Shown piece by piece: positions 51,809-60,830 of a stretch of DNA of 64,000 nt. The notes below the pieces were generated by a model that saw only the letters and a list, made by a program, of their open reading frames with translations, searched no databases and was not told where the DNA came from. The DNA lies in NCBI GenBank assembly GCA_965368185.1, contig CBDULZ010000016.1, forward strand, positions 1 through 64,000, in the 5' to 3' direction. The position numbers and the translations under genes are program-made. Position 1 is the stretch's first letter. Every line of letters begins with the position of its first letter. Source of the stretch: Kriegella sp965368185. Lineage in GTDB: Bacteria > Bacteroidota > Bacteroidia > Flavobacteriales > Flavobacteriaceae.

Positions 51809-51827
51809 TATTCAAGGTTGTATTCTA

Positions 51828-52199
51828 TTAAATATCGTCGAAACTGATATCGGTAAAGTTTTCGGTAGTTTTTGCTTCGCCATTTTGACTAGGTTCTTCT
51901 TTTTTGAAATCGGACTGATGTCGTTCTGATATGACTTCCGTTCCTTTTTCTTCGATAATGAAATCCATCATTTCTTCCATATTCTCCTTAAAAGCAGCAA
52001 AATCTTCCTTATAAAGATATATTTTGTGCTTTTTGTAATGAAAAGATCCATCATCGTGTGTGAATTTTTTACTTTCAGTGATGGTCAAATAATAATCGTT
52101 CGCTTTTGTACTTCTGACATCGAAAAAATAAGTCCTTCTTCCTGCCCTTAAAACTTTGGAGTGAATCTCTTCCTGGTCCATTAAATCTTTTCCGCTCAT
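51828..52199 (-). CDS. DUF3276 / PUR-alpha-like nucleic-acid-binding protein
   Basis: Small cytoplasmic protein of 123 residues with a PUR repeat (about 12-85), including RAGRRTYFFDVRSTKANDYYLTITESKK and HKIYLYKEDFAAFKENME. PUR-type repeats bind purine-rich single-stranded DNA or RNA. The C-terminal 35 residues are acidic and disordered (NGEAKTTENFTDISFDDI). ATG at 52199; a second Met at residue 7 is possible. It precedes no gene in its operon and is preceded by the ABC exporter on the same strand. Confidence 0.9.
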   Translation of the reverse strand: MSGKDLMDQEEIHSKVLRAGRRTYFFDVRSTKANDYYLTITESKKFTHDDGSFHYKKHKIYLYKEDFAAFKENMEEMMDFIIEEKGTEVISERHQSDFKKEEPSQNGEAKTTENFTDISFDDI

Positions 52200-52275
52200 T
52201 TGGTATAGTGTCTATTGTTCATACTGTGTTGTCTTATCAAAAATGTAAAAAAAAACTTGATTCAACAACAAATTT

Positions 52276-54030
52276 TTAGTTTTCTTTCTCAGATAGTTGG
52301 TTTAAATATAGGGATTTATAATAACCCTCGACGCTAATTAAATCGTCATGAGTTCCTTCTTGTAGCAACATTCCATCTTCAAGAACTAGAATTCTATCGG
52401 CATTTTTTGCCGATGATACTCTATGACTGACAATAAGTGTGGTTCTATTTCGTGAAGCCTTTTTTAGATTACCTAAAATTTCCTCTTCGGTTTCCGTATC
52501 CACGGCAGACAAACAATCGTCGAACAAATATATTTCAGGGTCTTTCAATAGGGCACGGGCGATAGATACGCGTTGCTTCTGGCCCCCACTCAATGTGATG
52601 CCCCGTTCACCCAAAACGGTTTCGTATTCCTTTGCAAATCCTAGAATGTTTTTATGTACTACCGCATTTTTAGCAACGGTGATCACATCTTCGTCGGTAG
52701 CCGCATGATTTCCGAACTTTATATTATTTTTTATCGAATCTGAAAATAGAAAAGCATCTTGGGGTACCGCGCCTATGGATTTTCGCAAGCTATAAAGGTT
52801 CACCCTTTTAATAGGAATATCGTCGATACGGATTTCTCCGTCCGTTACGTCGTACAAACGAGCTATCAAATCTAAAATGGTCGATTTTCCTGAACCTGTT
52901 TTACCAAGAATAGCCACGGTTTCTCCTGCATCGATAGTAAAGGAAATATTTTTTAATGCCGTAATATTGGTGTCCTCGTACGTGAAAGAGACATTTTTGA
53001 ACTCAATTTTTCCTTTAATGGAAGTAGGCTCGCTTACTTCGTTTTTAATCGCTGGTTCCGACTTCAAAAACTCGTTAATACGTTTTTGTGATGCCTCGGC
53101 GCGTTGCACAATGGAAGTTAACCAACCCACAATGGCAACAGGCCAGGTCAACATGTTAACATAGATAATAAATTCCGCAATGACACCAACAGATTCGATT
53201 TCACCATTAATGTACTGTTTGCCTCCAACGAAAATGACCAGTATATTACTGATTCCTATTAAAAGCACCATAAGTGGAAAGAACCATGCATTAACCTTGG
53301 CAAGGTCCATGCTTTTCTCCCTTCCTTCACCGGCCAAAAGTTTTAATTCGCCATTTATCTGGGGTTCCAAGGCATAAGCTTTTATTACCGATACTCCTGA
53401 GAATACCTCCTGTGTAAACGTAGATAAGGTAGAAAGGTATTCTTGAACAATAGTACTTCGTTTATGAATGATTTTACTGATGTTATAGATCAAGACCGAT
53501 AATATCGGTAGGGGAATAAGGGCATAGGCCGCTAGGGTAGGGGCAGTAATGAACATTAAAGGAATGATACATACAAAAAGAGTGACCGTATTGATCCCGT
53601 ACATCAGGGCGGGTCCGGCGTACATACGTACTTGCCCTACGTCTTCACTGATCCGGTTCATCAGGTCGCCTGTCCTGTTTTTCTTGTAGAAATTAAGGCT
53701 TAACCACTGATAATGATCAAAAACCTCATTTTTTAGATCGTATTCGATATAACGAGACACATTTATAATGGTCTGCCGCATCAAAAAGGTGAAAAACCCT
53801 GACAATAGTGCTGCCCCGACTATTATGAGGATAAACTCCATAAGCAGATTTTCAGCTGATGCATCCGTGATTTTTCCGCTCAAGGCTTGCTCCACTACGT
53901 TAATCGATTTCTTTACATAGGCTGGCATTACCAATTGAAAAACCCTGGCGATTATAGTGATGATGACACCGATCAGTAGTTTTGACCAATATTTTTTGAA
54001 GTATTTATTAACGTGCTTTAGTTCCTTCAT
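52276..54030 (-). CDS. ABC exporter, fused permease and ATPase (MsbA-like)
   Basis: Inner-membrane half-transporter of 584 residues working as a homodimer. Six transmembrane helices (about 15-320) are followed by a nucleotide-binding domain (about 340-575) with Walker A GKTGSGKSTI, signature LSGGQKQR, Walker B EIYLFDDCLS and the H-loop His in IVSHRVS. The length and form match multidrug/lipid exporters. The cargo is unknown. A complete promoter lies upstream, and it is divergent from nusB. Confidence 0.94.
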   Translation of the reverse strand: MKELKHVNKYFKKYWSKLLIGVIITIIARVFQLVMPAYVKKSINVVEQALSGKITDASAENLLMEFILIIVGAALLSGFFTFLMRQTIINVSRYIEYDLKNEVFDHYQWLSLNFYKKNRTGDLMNRISEDVGQVRMYAGPALMYGINTVTLFVCIIPLMFITAPTLAAYALIPLPILSVLIYNISKIIHKRSTIVQEYLSTLSTFTQEVFSGVSVIKAYALEPQINGELKLLAGEGREKSMDLAKVNAWFFPLMVLLIGISNILVIFVGGKQYINGEIESVGVIAEFIIYVNMLTWPVAIVGWLTSIVQRAEASQKRINEFLKSEPAIKNEVSEPTSIKGKIEFKNVSFTYEDTNITALKNISFTIDAGETVAILGKTGSGKSTILDLIARLYDVTDGEIRIDDIPIKRVNLYSLRKSIGAVPQDAFLFSDSIKNNIKFGNHAATDEDVITVAKNAVVHKNILGFAKEYETVLGERGITLSGGQKQRVSIARALLKDPEIYLFDDCLSAVDTETEEEILGNLKKASRNRTTLIVSHRVSSAKNADRILVLEDGMLLQEGTHDDLISVEGYYKSLYLNQLSEKEN

Positions 54031-54074
54031 GTAATGCGTTGGCTATCGGAATAGGTTTTTTATCTTCAATTTGC

Positions 54075-54103
54075 CAAAGATAGGGGTTTGAAGTAAAAAC
54101 AAA
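54075..54103 (-). promoter_or_regulatory. Promoter of the ABC exporter
   Basis: On the minus strand TTTG (54103-54100), 17 bases, TATCTTTG (54082-54075), 44 bases upstream of the ATG. Confidence 0.7.
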
Positions 54104-54163
54104 TGTTATAAAATACATAAGATAAAGACCATTTCTTATGGTAGGTATTAGAAAAAGGATTGT

Positions 54164-54171
54164 TATTTTTG
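54164..54171 (+). promoter_or_regulatory. -7 element for nusB
   Basis: TATTTTTG fits TAnnTTTG, 45 bases upstream of the ATG. No TTTG lies at the expected -33 position. Confidence 0.5.
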
Positions 54172-54216
54172 CGCCCTAGTAGTGAAACCAAACTCAATCT
54201 AAAAAGTTCTTTCTAA

Positions 54217-55164
54217 ATGCTTACAAGAAGGCATATTCGGGTAAAGGTGATGCAATGCATTTACGCCCTGACACAATCTAAAGACGATTCTCTTGAAAAA
54301 CAGGAGAAGTTTTTAAAGGTCAGCATTGAAAACATGTATACCCTTTATCTACTGAATCTCAGTCTTTTGATCGAAGTGCAGCAAATGGCTGCCAAACAAG
54401 TCAAACTCTCTTCAAAGAAGTACTTGGCCAGTGCTACGGATACCTATCCCAACAAGGAAAAATTCATTCAAAATAGCGTATTGGGGCAAATCGTTAACAA
54501 TACTCGGGTGAAAAATGAGCTTGATAGAAGAAAATTAAAAAACTGGTATTTGAACGATGAATATGTAAAGCTGATTTACAAGGAAATCGTTGAAAGTGAT
54601 ATTTACGGCAAATACATGACGACCGCTTCTAGCACCTATGAGGAGGATAAACAGTTTGTACTGCAGTTGTTCAAAGAGATTATTGCGCCGAACGAGAAAA
54701 TCTATGAGTATCTGGAGGATGACAAACTGACCTGGGTCGACGACATTCCGATTGTGAATACCTTTATTTTGAAACAGCTCAAAAAGGTAAAGGAAAACCA
54801 AAATGACGGTTTCTTTCTTCCAAGATTATTGAAAGACGATGCCGATATGGATTTTGCTAAAAAGCTCTTGACCAAAACATTGTTGAACAATGCGAAGTTG
54901 GAAAAAGAAATTGAGGGTAAAACACCGAATTGGGACAAAGACCGGATTGCAGATATCGATTCTATACTTTTGAAAATGGCAATATGCGAGGTACTGAATT
55001 TCCCTTCGATACCCGAGAAAGTCACAATGAACGAGTTTCTCGAGATTGCCAAAGAATATTCAACACCCAAGAGTAGTATTTTTATTAACGGAATTCTTGA
55101 CAAATTGCTTAAAGAATACAAGACTGAAGGCAAACTAAACAAAACAGGTCGAGGGTTGTTATAA
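54217..55164 (+). CDS. nusB: Transcription antitermination factor NusB (extended form)
   Basis: RNA-binding antitermination factor needed for rRNA transcription, with NusE/S10. The 315 residues are about twice the size of E. coli NusB. The NusB domain is in the second half (about 165-305), with DDIPIVNTFILKQLKKV and the ending NEFLEIAKEYSTPKSSIFINGILDKLL, which is the canonical NusB end. The N-terminus starts LTRRHIRVKVMQCIYAL, repeating a NusB-like first helix, as is typical of Bacteroidota. It precedes the DUF1573-yajC pair, which has its own promoter. Confidence 0.93.
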   Translation: MLTRRHIRVKVMQCIYALTQSKDDSLEKQEKFLKVSIENMYTLYLLNLSLLIEVQQMAAKQVKLSSKKYLASATDTYPNKEKFIQNSVLGQIVNNTRVKNELDRRKLKNWYLNDEYVKLIYKEIVESDIYGKYMTTASSTYEEDKQFVLQLFKEIIAPNEKIYEYLEDDKLTWVDDIPIVNTFILKQLKKVKENQNDGFFLPRLLKDDADMDFAKKLLTKTLLNNAKLEKEIEGKTPNWDKDRIADIDSILLKMAICEVLNFPSIPEKVTMNEFLEIAKEYSTPKSSIFINGILDKLLKEYKTEGKLNKTGRGLL

Positions 55165-55174
55165 AATATTTCTT

Positions 55175-55182
55175 TAATTTTG
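55175..55182 (+). promoter_or_regulatory. -7 element for DUF1573-yajC
   Basis: TAATTTTG fits TAnnTTTG. A GTTG lies 16 bases upstream as a weak -33 match. The box is 58 bases before the DUF1573 ATG and lies after the nusB stop. Confidence 0.55.
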
Positions 55183-55240
55183 CGGTTTAAATAAATTGAA
55201 TAGTTATTTCTCAATTAATTAATATTAAAAATACCGAGTT

Positions 55241-55714
55241 ATGAAAAGAATAATTTTGGCATTTGGTTTAGTGGGACTGTTTATAACAGCTGCCTGTAAA
55301 GACAATGCATCGAGCAAAATAAAAAGCGACAATGTGGCCGTAGCCGCAGAGCGTGACGAAGCCGGAAAACAGGTTCCCGTGATGGAATTTGAGAAAACGG
55401 AGCACGATTTTGGTACAATTGATCAGAATGCCCCACAGGAAACCGTTTTTAAATTTACAAATACCGGCAATGCACCTTTGATAATCACCGATGCCAAGAG
55501 TACCTGTGGTTGTACCGTACCAGATCCACCTAAAGATCCGATTGCTCCAGGCGAATCAGGCGAGCTAAAGGTGAAATTCAACGGGTCGGGGCAAAATCAG
55601 GTTACCAAAAACATTACGGTAACGGCTAACACAGAAAAAGGCCAAGAGCTTTTACGTATTAAAGCTTTTGTAACCCCAAAAGGTGCCGCGCCAGCGGGTC
55701 CTGTAGCCCAATAA
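55241..55714 (+). CDS. DUF1573 domain lipoprotein
   Basis: Envelope lipoprotein of 157 residues. The signal ends ITAAC (Cys19). The mature part has an ASH/MSP-like beta-sandwich with the family motif EKTEHDFGTIDQNAPQETV near residue 50 and TGNAPLIITDAKSTCGCTVP, followed by PGESGELKVKFN. Its role is unknown. It lies 27 bases upstream of yajC, on a transcript started by the -7 element after nusB, so a part in envelope assembly is possible. Confidence 0.92.
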   Translation: MKRIILAFGLVGLFITAACKDNASSKIKSDNVAVAAERDEAGKQVPVMEFEKTEHDFGTIDQNAPQETVFKFTNTGNAPLIITDAKSTCGCTVPDPPKDPIAPGESGELKVKFNGSGQNQVTKNITVTANTEKGQELLRIKAFVTPKGAAPAGPVAQ

Positions 55715-55741
55715 TTAATTAACCAATTAAAGAACACATAC

Positions 55742-56029
55742 ATGGGTGACATTGGACAGTTTCTTCCGATGATTTTGATTTTTGTCGTAGCTTACTTTTT
55801 TATGATACGACCTCAAATGAAACGTCAAAAAGATGAAAAGAAGTTTGCCGCAGAATTAAAGCGAGGTGATCGTGTTATCACTAAAAGTGGTTTGCACGGA
55901 AAAGTGGTAGATCTAAACGACAAGGATTCTTCTTGTATTTTGGAGACCATGGCCGGAAAGCTAAAATTTGATCGTTCGGCCATTTCTATGGAGATGAGCA
56001 AAAAACTAAGCGCACCCGAGAAAAAGTAA
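55742..56029 (+). CDS. yajC: Preprotein translocase subunit YajC
   Basis: Single-pass inner-membrane protein of 95 residues, accessory to SecDF in protein export. The transmembrane helix is at about 8-24 (LPMILIFVVAYFFMIRPQMKRQ, giving the typical FMIRPQ end), and the cytoplasmic beta part contains GDRVITKSGLHGKVVDL. Length and composition are standard. SecDF is not in the window. A terminator follows at 56048-56081. Confidence 0.96.
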   Translation: MGDIGQFLPMILIFVVAYFFMIRPQMKRQKDEKKFAAELKRGDRVITKSGLHGKVVDLNDKDSSCILETMAGKLKFDRSAISMEMSKKLSAPEKK

Positions 56030-56047
56030 GGGCACAAATAATCTTTT

Positions 56048-56081
56048 AAAAGCACCAATCTCACGGTTGGTGCTTTTTTTT
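56048..56081 (+). terminator. Intrinsic terminator after yajC
   Basis: AAAAGCACCAA and TTGGTGCTTTT form an 11-bp stem around an eight-base loop, followed by further T residues. Confidence 0.95.
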
Positions 56082-56221
56082 GTGAAAACTTCAAGGTTGC
56101 ATACGTCTCAAATAGTCAGTGCATCCCCCAGCATAGATTATTTGCCTAAGAAATAAAAGAAAAATTTGAATGGCAAAGGTCATGCTCAAAGTATTCTCTT
56201 TGCACTAAAATTGCTATATTC

Positions 56222-57562
56222 ATGACCTCTAAATTATCTAACATGCAGAGTAATCGACGCAACTTTATCAAAAAGAGCACCTTGGCTGTAGCCGGTACAA
56301 GTGCCTCTTTTCTTTTTCCTATAGAACTATTAGCCTCAATACGAAAACGGGTAGGTGCGAATGACCGAATAAATGTGGGTTTGATTGGGTGCAAAGGCAT
56401 GGGTTTTAGCGACCTAACTTCCATGTTGAAAATTAGCGAGGTAAGTGTAATTGCCCTTTGCGATGTAGATAAGAGTGTGCTCGAGGCACGTACTGCCGAC
56501 TTGGAAAAAGCGGGAATAAAAAAGCCGATGTGGTATCGAGATTATAGAAAGTTATTGGAGAACTCTGATATTGACGTTGTCATTATTGGTACGCCCGATC
56601 ATTGGCATTGCCTTCAATTGACCGATGCCTTAATGGCCGGAAAAGATGTGTATTGTGAAAAGCCTATTGCCAACTCGGTACAAGAGGCTGATATTATGTT
56701 GAATTATGTCAGCGCAAGCGACCGTATGGTCCAAATCGGTCAATGGCAGCGCAGCCAACCCCATTTTGTCGATGCCATCAGTTTTGTGCATTCGGGCAAG
56801 CTGGGTGAAATACGGTTATCAAAAGCATGGGCCTATCAAGGTTGGATGAAGCCCGTGCCTGTTCTTCCCGATAGTGCGCCACCCGAGGGTGTCGATTATA
56901 AAATGTGGCTGGGTCCAGCGCCAGAACGTCCTTTTAACCCCAACCGGTTCCATTTTAATTTTAGATGGTTTTGGGATTATGCAGGAGGACTCATGACGGA
57001 TTGGGGCGTGCATCTAATCGATTATGCACTTTATGGTATGAAGGCCGGAACTCCAAAATCGGTGATGGCCTTGGGCGGAAAATTTGCTTATAAAGACGAT
57101 GCCTCGGAAACACCCGATACCCTTCAAACCGTTTATGAATATGACGGATTCTCGATACTTTGGGAACATGCCACAGGCATAAGTGGCGGTAACTACGGGC
57201 GAGATCACGGAATTTCCTTTATTGGCAACAATGGAACCTTAGTGGTAGATCGCAATGGTTGGGAAGTCATTCCGGAGGATGATCGCATGGAACGTGTAAC
57301 ACTGCAGAAGAACAAGGGTAGCGGACTCGACCTACATACAGTGAATTTTATAGAAGCGGTAAAAAGTAGGGATGCCACGAAATTGAATGCTTCTATAAAA
57401 GTAGGATATGACGCCGCGCTTGTTTGTCATATGGGTAACGTAGCTTTTAAAACTGGGAACCGTATTTACTGGGATGCCGAAGCCGGGGAATTTAAGCAAA
57501 CATCTGCCAATGCATTTTTAAAAACGGCATATCATAACGGCTGGAAATTGCCCATACTCTAA
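56222..57562 (+). CDS. Gfo/Idh/MocA family oxidoreductase, exported
   Basis: NAD(P)-dependent oxidoreductase of 446 residues in the sugar/inositol dehydrogenase family. A twin-arginine signal (NRRNFIKKSTLAVAGTSA) at the start targets it for export after folding with cofactor. The dinucleotide-binding strand is INVGLIGCKGMG, followed by GTPDHWHCLQLTDALMAGKD and VYCEKPIAN, with the catalytic Lys in EKP. The C-terminal half shows the WDYAGGLMTDWGVHLIDYAL metal/substrate motif. ATG 56222 or 56243 could be the start. The substrate is unknown, and no sugar pathway is adjacent. Confidence 0.92.
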   Translation: MTSKLSNMQSNRRNFIKKSTLAVAGTSASFLFPIELLASIRKRVGANDRINVGLIGCKGMGFSDLTSMLKISEVSVIALCDVDKSVLEARTADLEKAGIKKPMWYRDYRKLLENSDIDVVIIGTPDHWHCLQLTDALMAGKDVYCEKPIANSVQEADIMLNYVSASDRMVQIGQWQRSQPHFVDAISFVHSGKLGEIRLSKAWAYQGWMKPVPVLPDSAPPEGVDYKMWLGPAPERPFNPNRFHFNFRWFWDYAGGLMTDWGVHLIDYALYGMKAGTPKSVMALGGKFAYKDDASETPDTLQTVYEYDGFSILWEHATGISGGNYGRDHGISFIGNNGTLVVDRNGWEVIPEDDRMERVTLQKNKGSGLDLHTVNFIEAVKSRDATKLNASIKVGYDAALVCHMGNVAFKTGNRIYWDAEAGEFKQTSANAFLKTAYHNGWKLPIL

Positions 57563-57647
57563 GTTTGGATTAACGTTAGGTTTTTAAGAAGGATTATTTT
57601 CGAAAGCGTGAACGGTGGTTAAAACAAACGGTTTTTTAAGATTCCTT

Positions 57648-58244
57648 TTACCGATATTTATCATGCAGTCCTTTTCCTTCTAATATCATCGGAAGAATTT
57701 TTTCAAGCCGTGAAACTTTCGTTTTCTCTTGTTTAGCATCAGTAATATATTCGATATACTCGTTACGTTTTCCTTCGGTCAGGGTATCAAAAGCCTTTTG
57801 ATTTTCGATGTTTTTATCGAGAAGGCGTTGCAAAATAGTTGGGATTTCGAGTTGTTTTTTGGCCTTCTTCAGTGGTGCTAAAATCTTTCCTTTTTTCTGA
57901 TTGTCGATAGCTTCGCGCATATAGTTAAGGATCTCCTTTTTATCGATGGCATCACCCGATGTAAATTTCCAGTGGCGCATGGCTTTGGTCTTTCCTTCTT
58001 GCGCATTTTCCAAGACTTTCTTGGGATCATTTAAAAACACCCCATTAAAGAACCAAATACCAAAATGATTTTTAAAAGCCATAATGGCCAGTACATTTTT
58101 GTTTTCGATAGTATAGATCGGCGAACCCCATTTGAATGCTTCTTGAAACTCTGTTTCTAGGGCCAACTCACGTAGTATAGCGATTTCCTTTTTAAATTTT
58201 TGATCTTTGGCGTAATAGGCCTCTACCTTTTCTAAAGTGTTCAT
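57648..58244 (-). CDS. YdeI/OmdA-like protein with DUF1801 domain
   Basis: Soluble 198-residue protein of unknown function, with a DUF1801-like N-terminal part (FKWGSPIYTIENKNVLAIMAFKNH) and a YdeI-type C-terminal helical part (LPTILQRLLDKNIENQ-like, then LEKILPMILEGKGL). ATG at 58244 gives the conserved MNTLEKVEAYY; a longer start adds unrelated residues. It is monocistronic on the minus strand and converges with the oxidoreductase gene. Confidence 0.85.
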   Translation of the reverse strand: MNTLEKVEAYYAKDQKFKKEIAILRELALETEFQEAFKWGSPIYTIENKNVLAIMAFKNHFGIWFFNGVFLNDPKKVLENAQEGKTKAMRHWKFTSGDAIDKKEILNYMREAIDNQKKGKILAPLKKAKKQLEIPTILQRLLDKNIENQKAFDTLTEGKRNEYIEYITDAKQEKTKVSRLEKILPMILEGKGLHDKYR

Positions 58245-58365
58245 AATATTCAAATTTAATAGGTGTGGCAACTAGAATCACTCAATAAACAATACAAAGA
58301 GATTAAATACAGCTTGTAACTTCTGACAACTGGCCTAAGCCTTTATGATCGCTTTTACCAGTATT

Positions 58366-58809
58366 TTATTCCCTTTCCTCAAAGGGTATTATTTTTCCTT
58401 TCTCCACATAAAGTTTTAATCCGTTTAGTAACATGGCCCAGCAAAATGATGATCTTCTAAAATGTTCATTGCACGCCGGCCATCCTATATGCCAGAATTT
58501 AAGCTGAACGCTATCTGCTTTTTGTTCCAGATCAAATCCAAAAGAAGTTGGGTCCCAGTCCCTGTCAGATTTGGTCATCTTTATATGGAAAGTCTTGTCT
58601 TCCTCCACTTTTATTACTTTACCATACCAATCATAATCCGGTGTAAAGAAAAAATTATACACTTCGTTTTCGTTTGGAATTCCGTCACATTTAAGAGGCC
58701 ACCAATTCACAAGGTGTTCCGGTTCGGTTATAGACTGGAAAATTTTGGCAATAGGAGCGTTTATTTTTAGATCATGATAAATCGCATATGTCGAATCTTT
58801 CGTTTTCAT
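58366..58809 (-). CDS. SRPBCC/AHSA1-type ligand-binding protein
   Basis: Helix-grip protein of 147 residues that binds hydrophobic ligands or chaperone clients in relatives. The family features are the early KINAPIAKIFQSITEPEHLVNWW and the ending WAMLLNGLKLYVEKG, typical of activator-of-Hsp90-like proteins. The ligand is unknown. It neighbours the YdeI-like gene on the same strand, 121 bases away. Confidence 0.85.
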   Translation of the reverse strand: MKTKDSTYAIYHDLKINAPIAKIFQSITEPEHLVNWWPLKCDGIPNENEVYNFFFTPDYDWYGKVIKVEEDKTFHIKMTKSDRDWDPTSFGFDLEQKADSVQLKFWHIGWPACNEHFRRSSFCWAMLLNGLKLYVEKGKIIPFEERE

Positions 58810-58957
58810 AGCGTTTCATAATTGTTGTTAAATCCGTTTTTAAAAGTTAATTTCTCCATATCAAGAATCCCGAAGTCGACAAAAAGAATTACACGGCTTC
58901 GTTCTCGATATACTAACCTTTACGTTCGGCAACTGTTTTTACCTTTAATTTTCTCTT

Positions 58958-59571
58958 TCAGTATAAAATATATAAAGTTCCAATAATCATCGGTGCCAAC
59001 CAGAAAAATAGTGTCCCGTTGTGTAGCCCCGCAACCATAAATGCGGTCAAAGAAGCAATCCGGGCACCAATCATGCGTCCTAAGTGATTTTTAAGCCACT
59101 TATTTTTGTTTTTAGTGAAACTCTTGAACATTTGATAATCTTTTATAGTCAACAATGCACCAGATCCTACAAAGAACAAATTCAGCATTGATGTATCATT
59201 TTTCTGAAATAGTCCAAGTATTCCAACAATGATCATTAAAATCGAATCCATCAACATTAAACCCGAGATGGATTGGTCTAAAATGTTTGCCTTCTTTTTT
59301 GTTTTCTGCTTAAACGTCAAGGCCCTGTTCCAGGCTAGAACCATATATATGGTAAACGTGCCGATTAAAAATAAAAAAAATTTTCATGATTCGGCAAACG
59401 TGCAATAATTAACGAAATCAGGTAACTCGCTATCATTGAACAGGAAAATACTTTTCCCATTTTCTCTGAAGCGCACCTCTTTTTTTTACACTGATATTCC
59501 AATGCCTGTTATTAAGCCAAGTCCACCGAAAAAGTATGAATATAGATTTAGGTTGTAATTGTTTCTTCCAT
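58958..59571 (-). pseudogene. Broken multi-helix membrane protein gene
   Basis: The in-frame part (58958-59344, 128 codons, four hydrophobic helices, LGRMIGARIASLTAFMVAGL near the end) is the 3' half of a gene about 200 codons long. Upstream, the rest is found in shifted frames: YSYFFGGLGLITGIGISV, then a stop; FSCSMIASYLISLIIARLP; then FFLFLIGTFTIYMVL leading into the intact part. Breaks occur at runs of A and T. The protein resembles DUF2306-like membrane proteins, weakly. Real decay and homopolymer sequencing errors cannot be separated here. Confidence 0.6.
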
Positions 59572-59582
59572 TTATTTTGATT

Positions 59583-59720
59583 CAATCAGTCTTCTAAATT
59601 CAAGATTCAGTTTAGTTTCTTAAAGTTTAAACTTCCGAAACGATGTTTTTTGGAAACGAGTTGTTCAATTGTCTAAGTTGTTCATAACGAGTATGAAAAG
59701 CCAAGTGTAAAAAGATATCT
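59583..59720 (-). pseudogene. Fragment of another decayed gene
   Basis: On the minus strand HLAFHTRYEQLRQLNNSF, then PKNIVSEV and a stop; a shifted frame continues LNLEFRRLIESK and a stop immediately before the start of the broken membrane protein. The composition is protein-like but no family is identified. No intact start precedes it. Confidence 0.35.
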
Positions 59721-59845
59721 TACTTCCTTTGAAGAGAACAAACAATTTTTGCCTTTTCGATTATAACCGAATTAAACAAGAAAAATTAGGAATTTGACAT
59801 CGTCCAGAATTTGCGGAAACCCCGGTTTTACAACATATCCATTTC

Positions 59846-60649
59846 TTATTTTATTTGGTTCGCCAGTGGATTTTCGCCCAAAATGAATATATAATCGCCC
59901 AAATCATTTTTATAATCTTTAATGACTTTGGTTATTTTTCCGTTGTCTATATCTTTTCTTAATTGTGCCAAACCTTGCACAACTTCGGTTTGATTGGCCA
60001 ATGACGAAAACGAGGAAATGCCTTGTCTAATCTGTTCGTCAAAATACAATTCGGGATTGTGTTTTCCACAATACAGGAAATGGTCTTGCAAATCTGGCCT
60101 GATAGAATAGTTTTCAGTTCCTAAAAATTGAATTCCGGCATTTTTCAGTGCCGTTTTTAACAATTCCAAAGGGGGCATCTGGTCGATGGAATTGGACAGC
60201 ATTTTTGGAAAGTACCAATTAAGCCAATAACCTTCCATTTGTTCTGGGGTAGCGGTAAAAATCACAATTTTACCTTTTGGCTTCAAAACCCGATGGAGCT
60301 CTAAAAAACTCTCTTTTAAGTCGGCCCAATGATGTAATGTCAAAGAACCCATTATTCCGTCGACATGGTTTTTAGGGAGACCGGTATTTTCAGCGGAACC
60401 AATTCTCCAGTCGATTTGGGTGTTTTTGCGTATTGCTTTTTCCAGCATCTTTTCAGATGGGTCTATGCCAATAAATTGATAACCTTTCTTTTGTAGTTCG
60501 TTGGTGTAATTTCCCGTGCCACAGCCTATGTCCAAATAAAGTCCGTCTTTTAGCGGATTCAAATGTTGAACTAGTTTGTGTGTCAAAAACGAATCGGCTT
60601 TTCGCGTAAGATTATAATTGGTCCCTATAGAATCATATTTTATTGCCAT
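59846..60649 (-). CDS. Class I SAM-dependent methyltransferase
   Basis: Methyltransferase of 267 residues. Motif I is LDIGCGTGNYTNEL, motif II includes FIGIDPSEKMLEKA, and GSLTLHHWADLKESFLELHRVLKPKG is the post-motif region typical of UbiE/Coq5-like enzymes. The substrate is unknown. It stands alone on the minus strand, with an intergenic region on each side. Confidence 0.9.
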   Translation of the reverse strand: MAIKYDSIGTNYNLTRKADSFLTHKLVQHLNPLKDGLYLDIGCGTGNYTNELQKKGYQFIGIDPSEKMLEKAIRKNTQIDWRIGSAENTGLPKNHVDGIMGSLTLHHWADLKESFLELHRVLKPKGKIVIFTATPEQMEGYWLNWYFPKMLSNSIDQMPPLELLKTALKNAGIQFLGTENYSIRPDLQDHFLYCGKHNPELYFDEQIRQGISSFSSLANQTEVVQGLAQLRKDIDNGKITKVIKDYKNDLGDYIFILGENPLANQIK

Positions 60650-60830
60650 GCCATTTTTTTAGTTTTTAGACGGGAGATTTGTTCGATTGCAATAATTCTA
60701 CTCCTGCCAGAAAATAATTAATACTCCACCCATACCTATTTTATTCTAAATCTGCAGGGTACCGAAAGATTGCATGATTTTTAACTATTTTACGCGAGCC
60801 TAACATAGTTCGACTTTTGAGACAATATTT

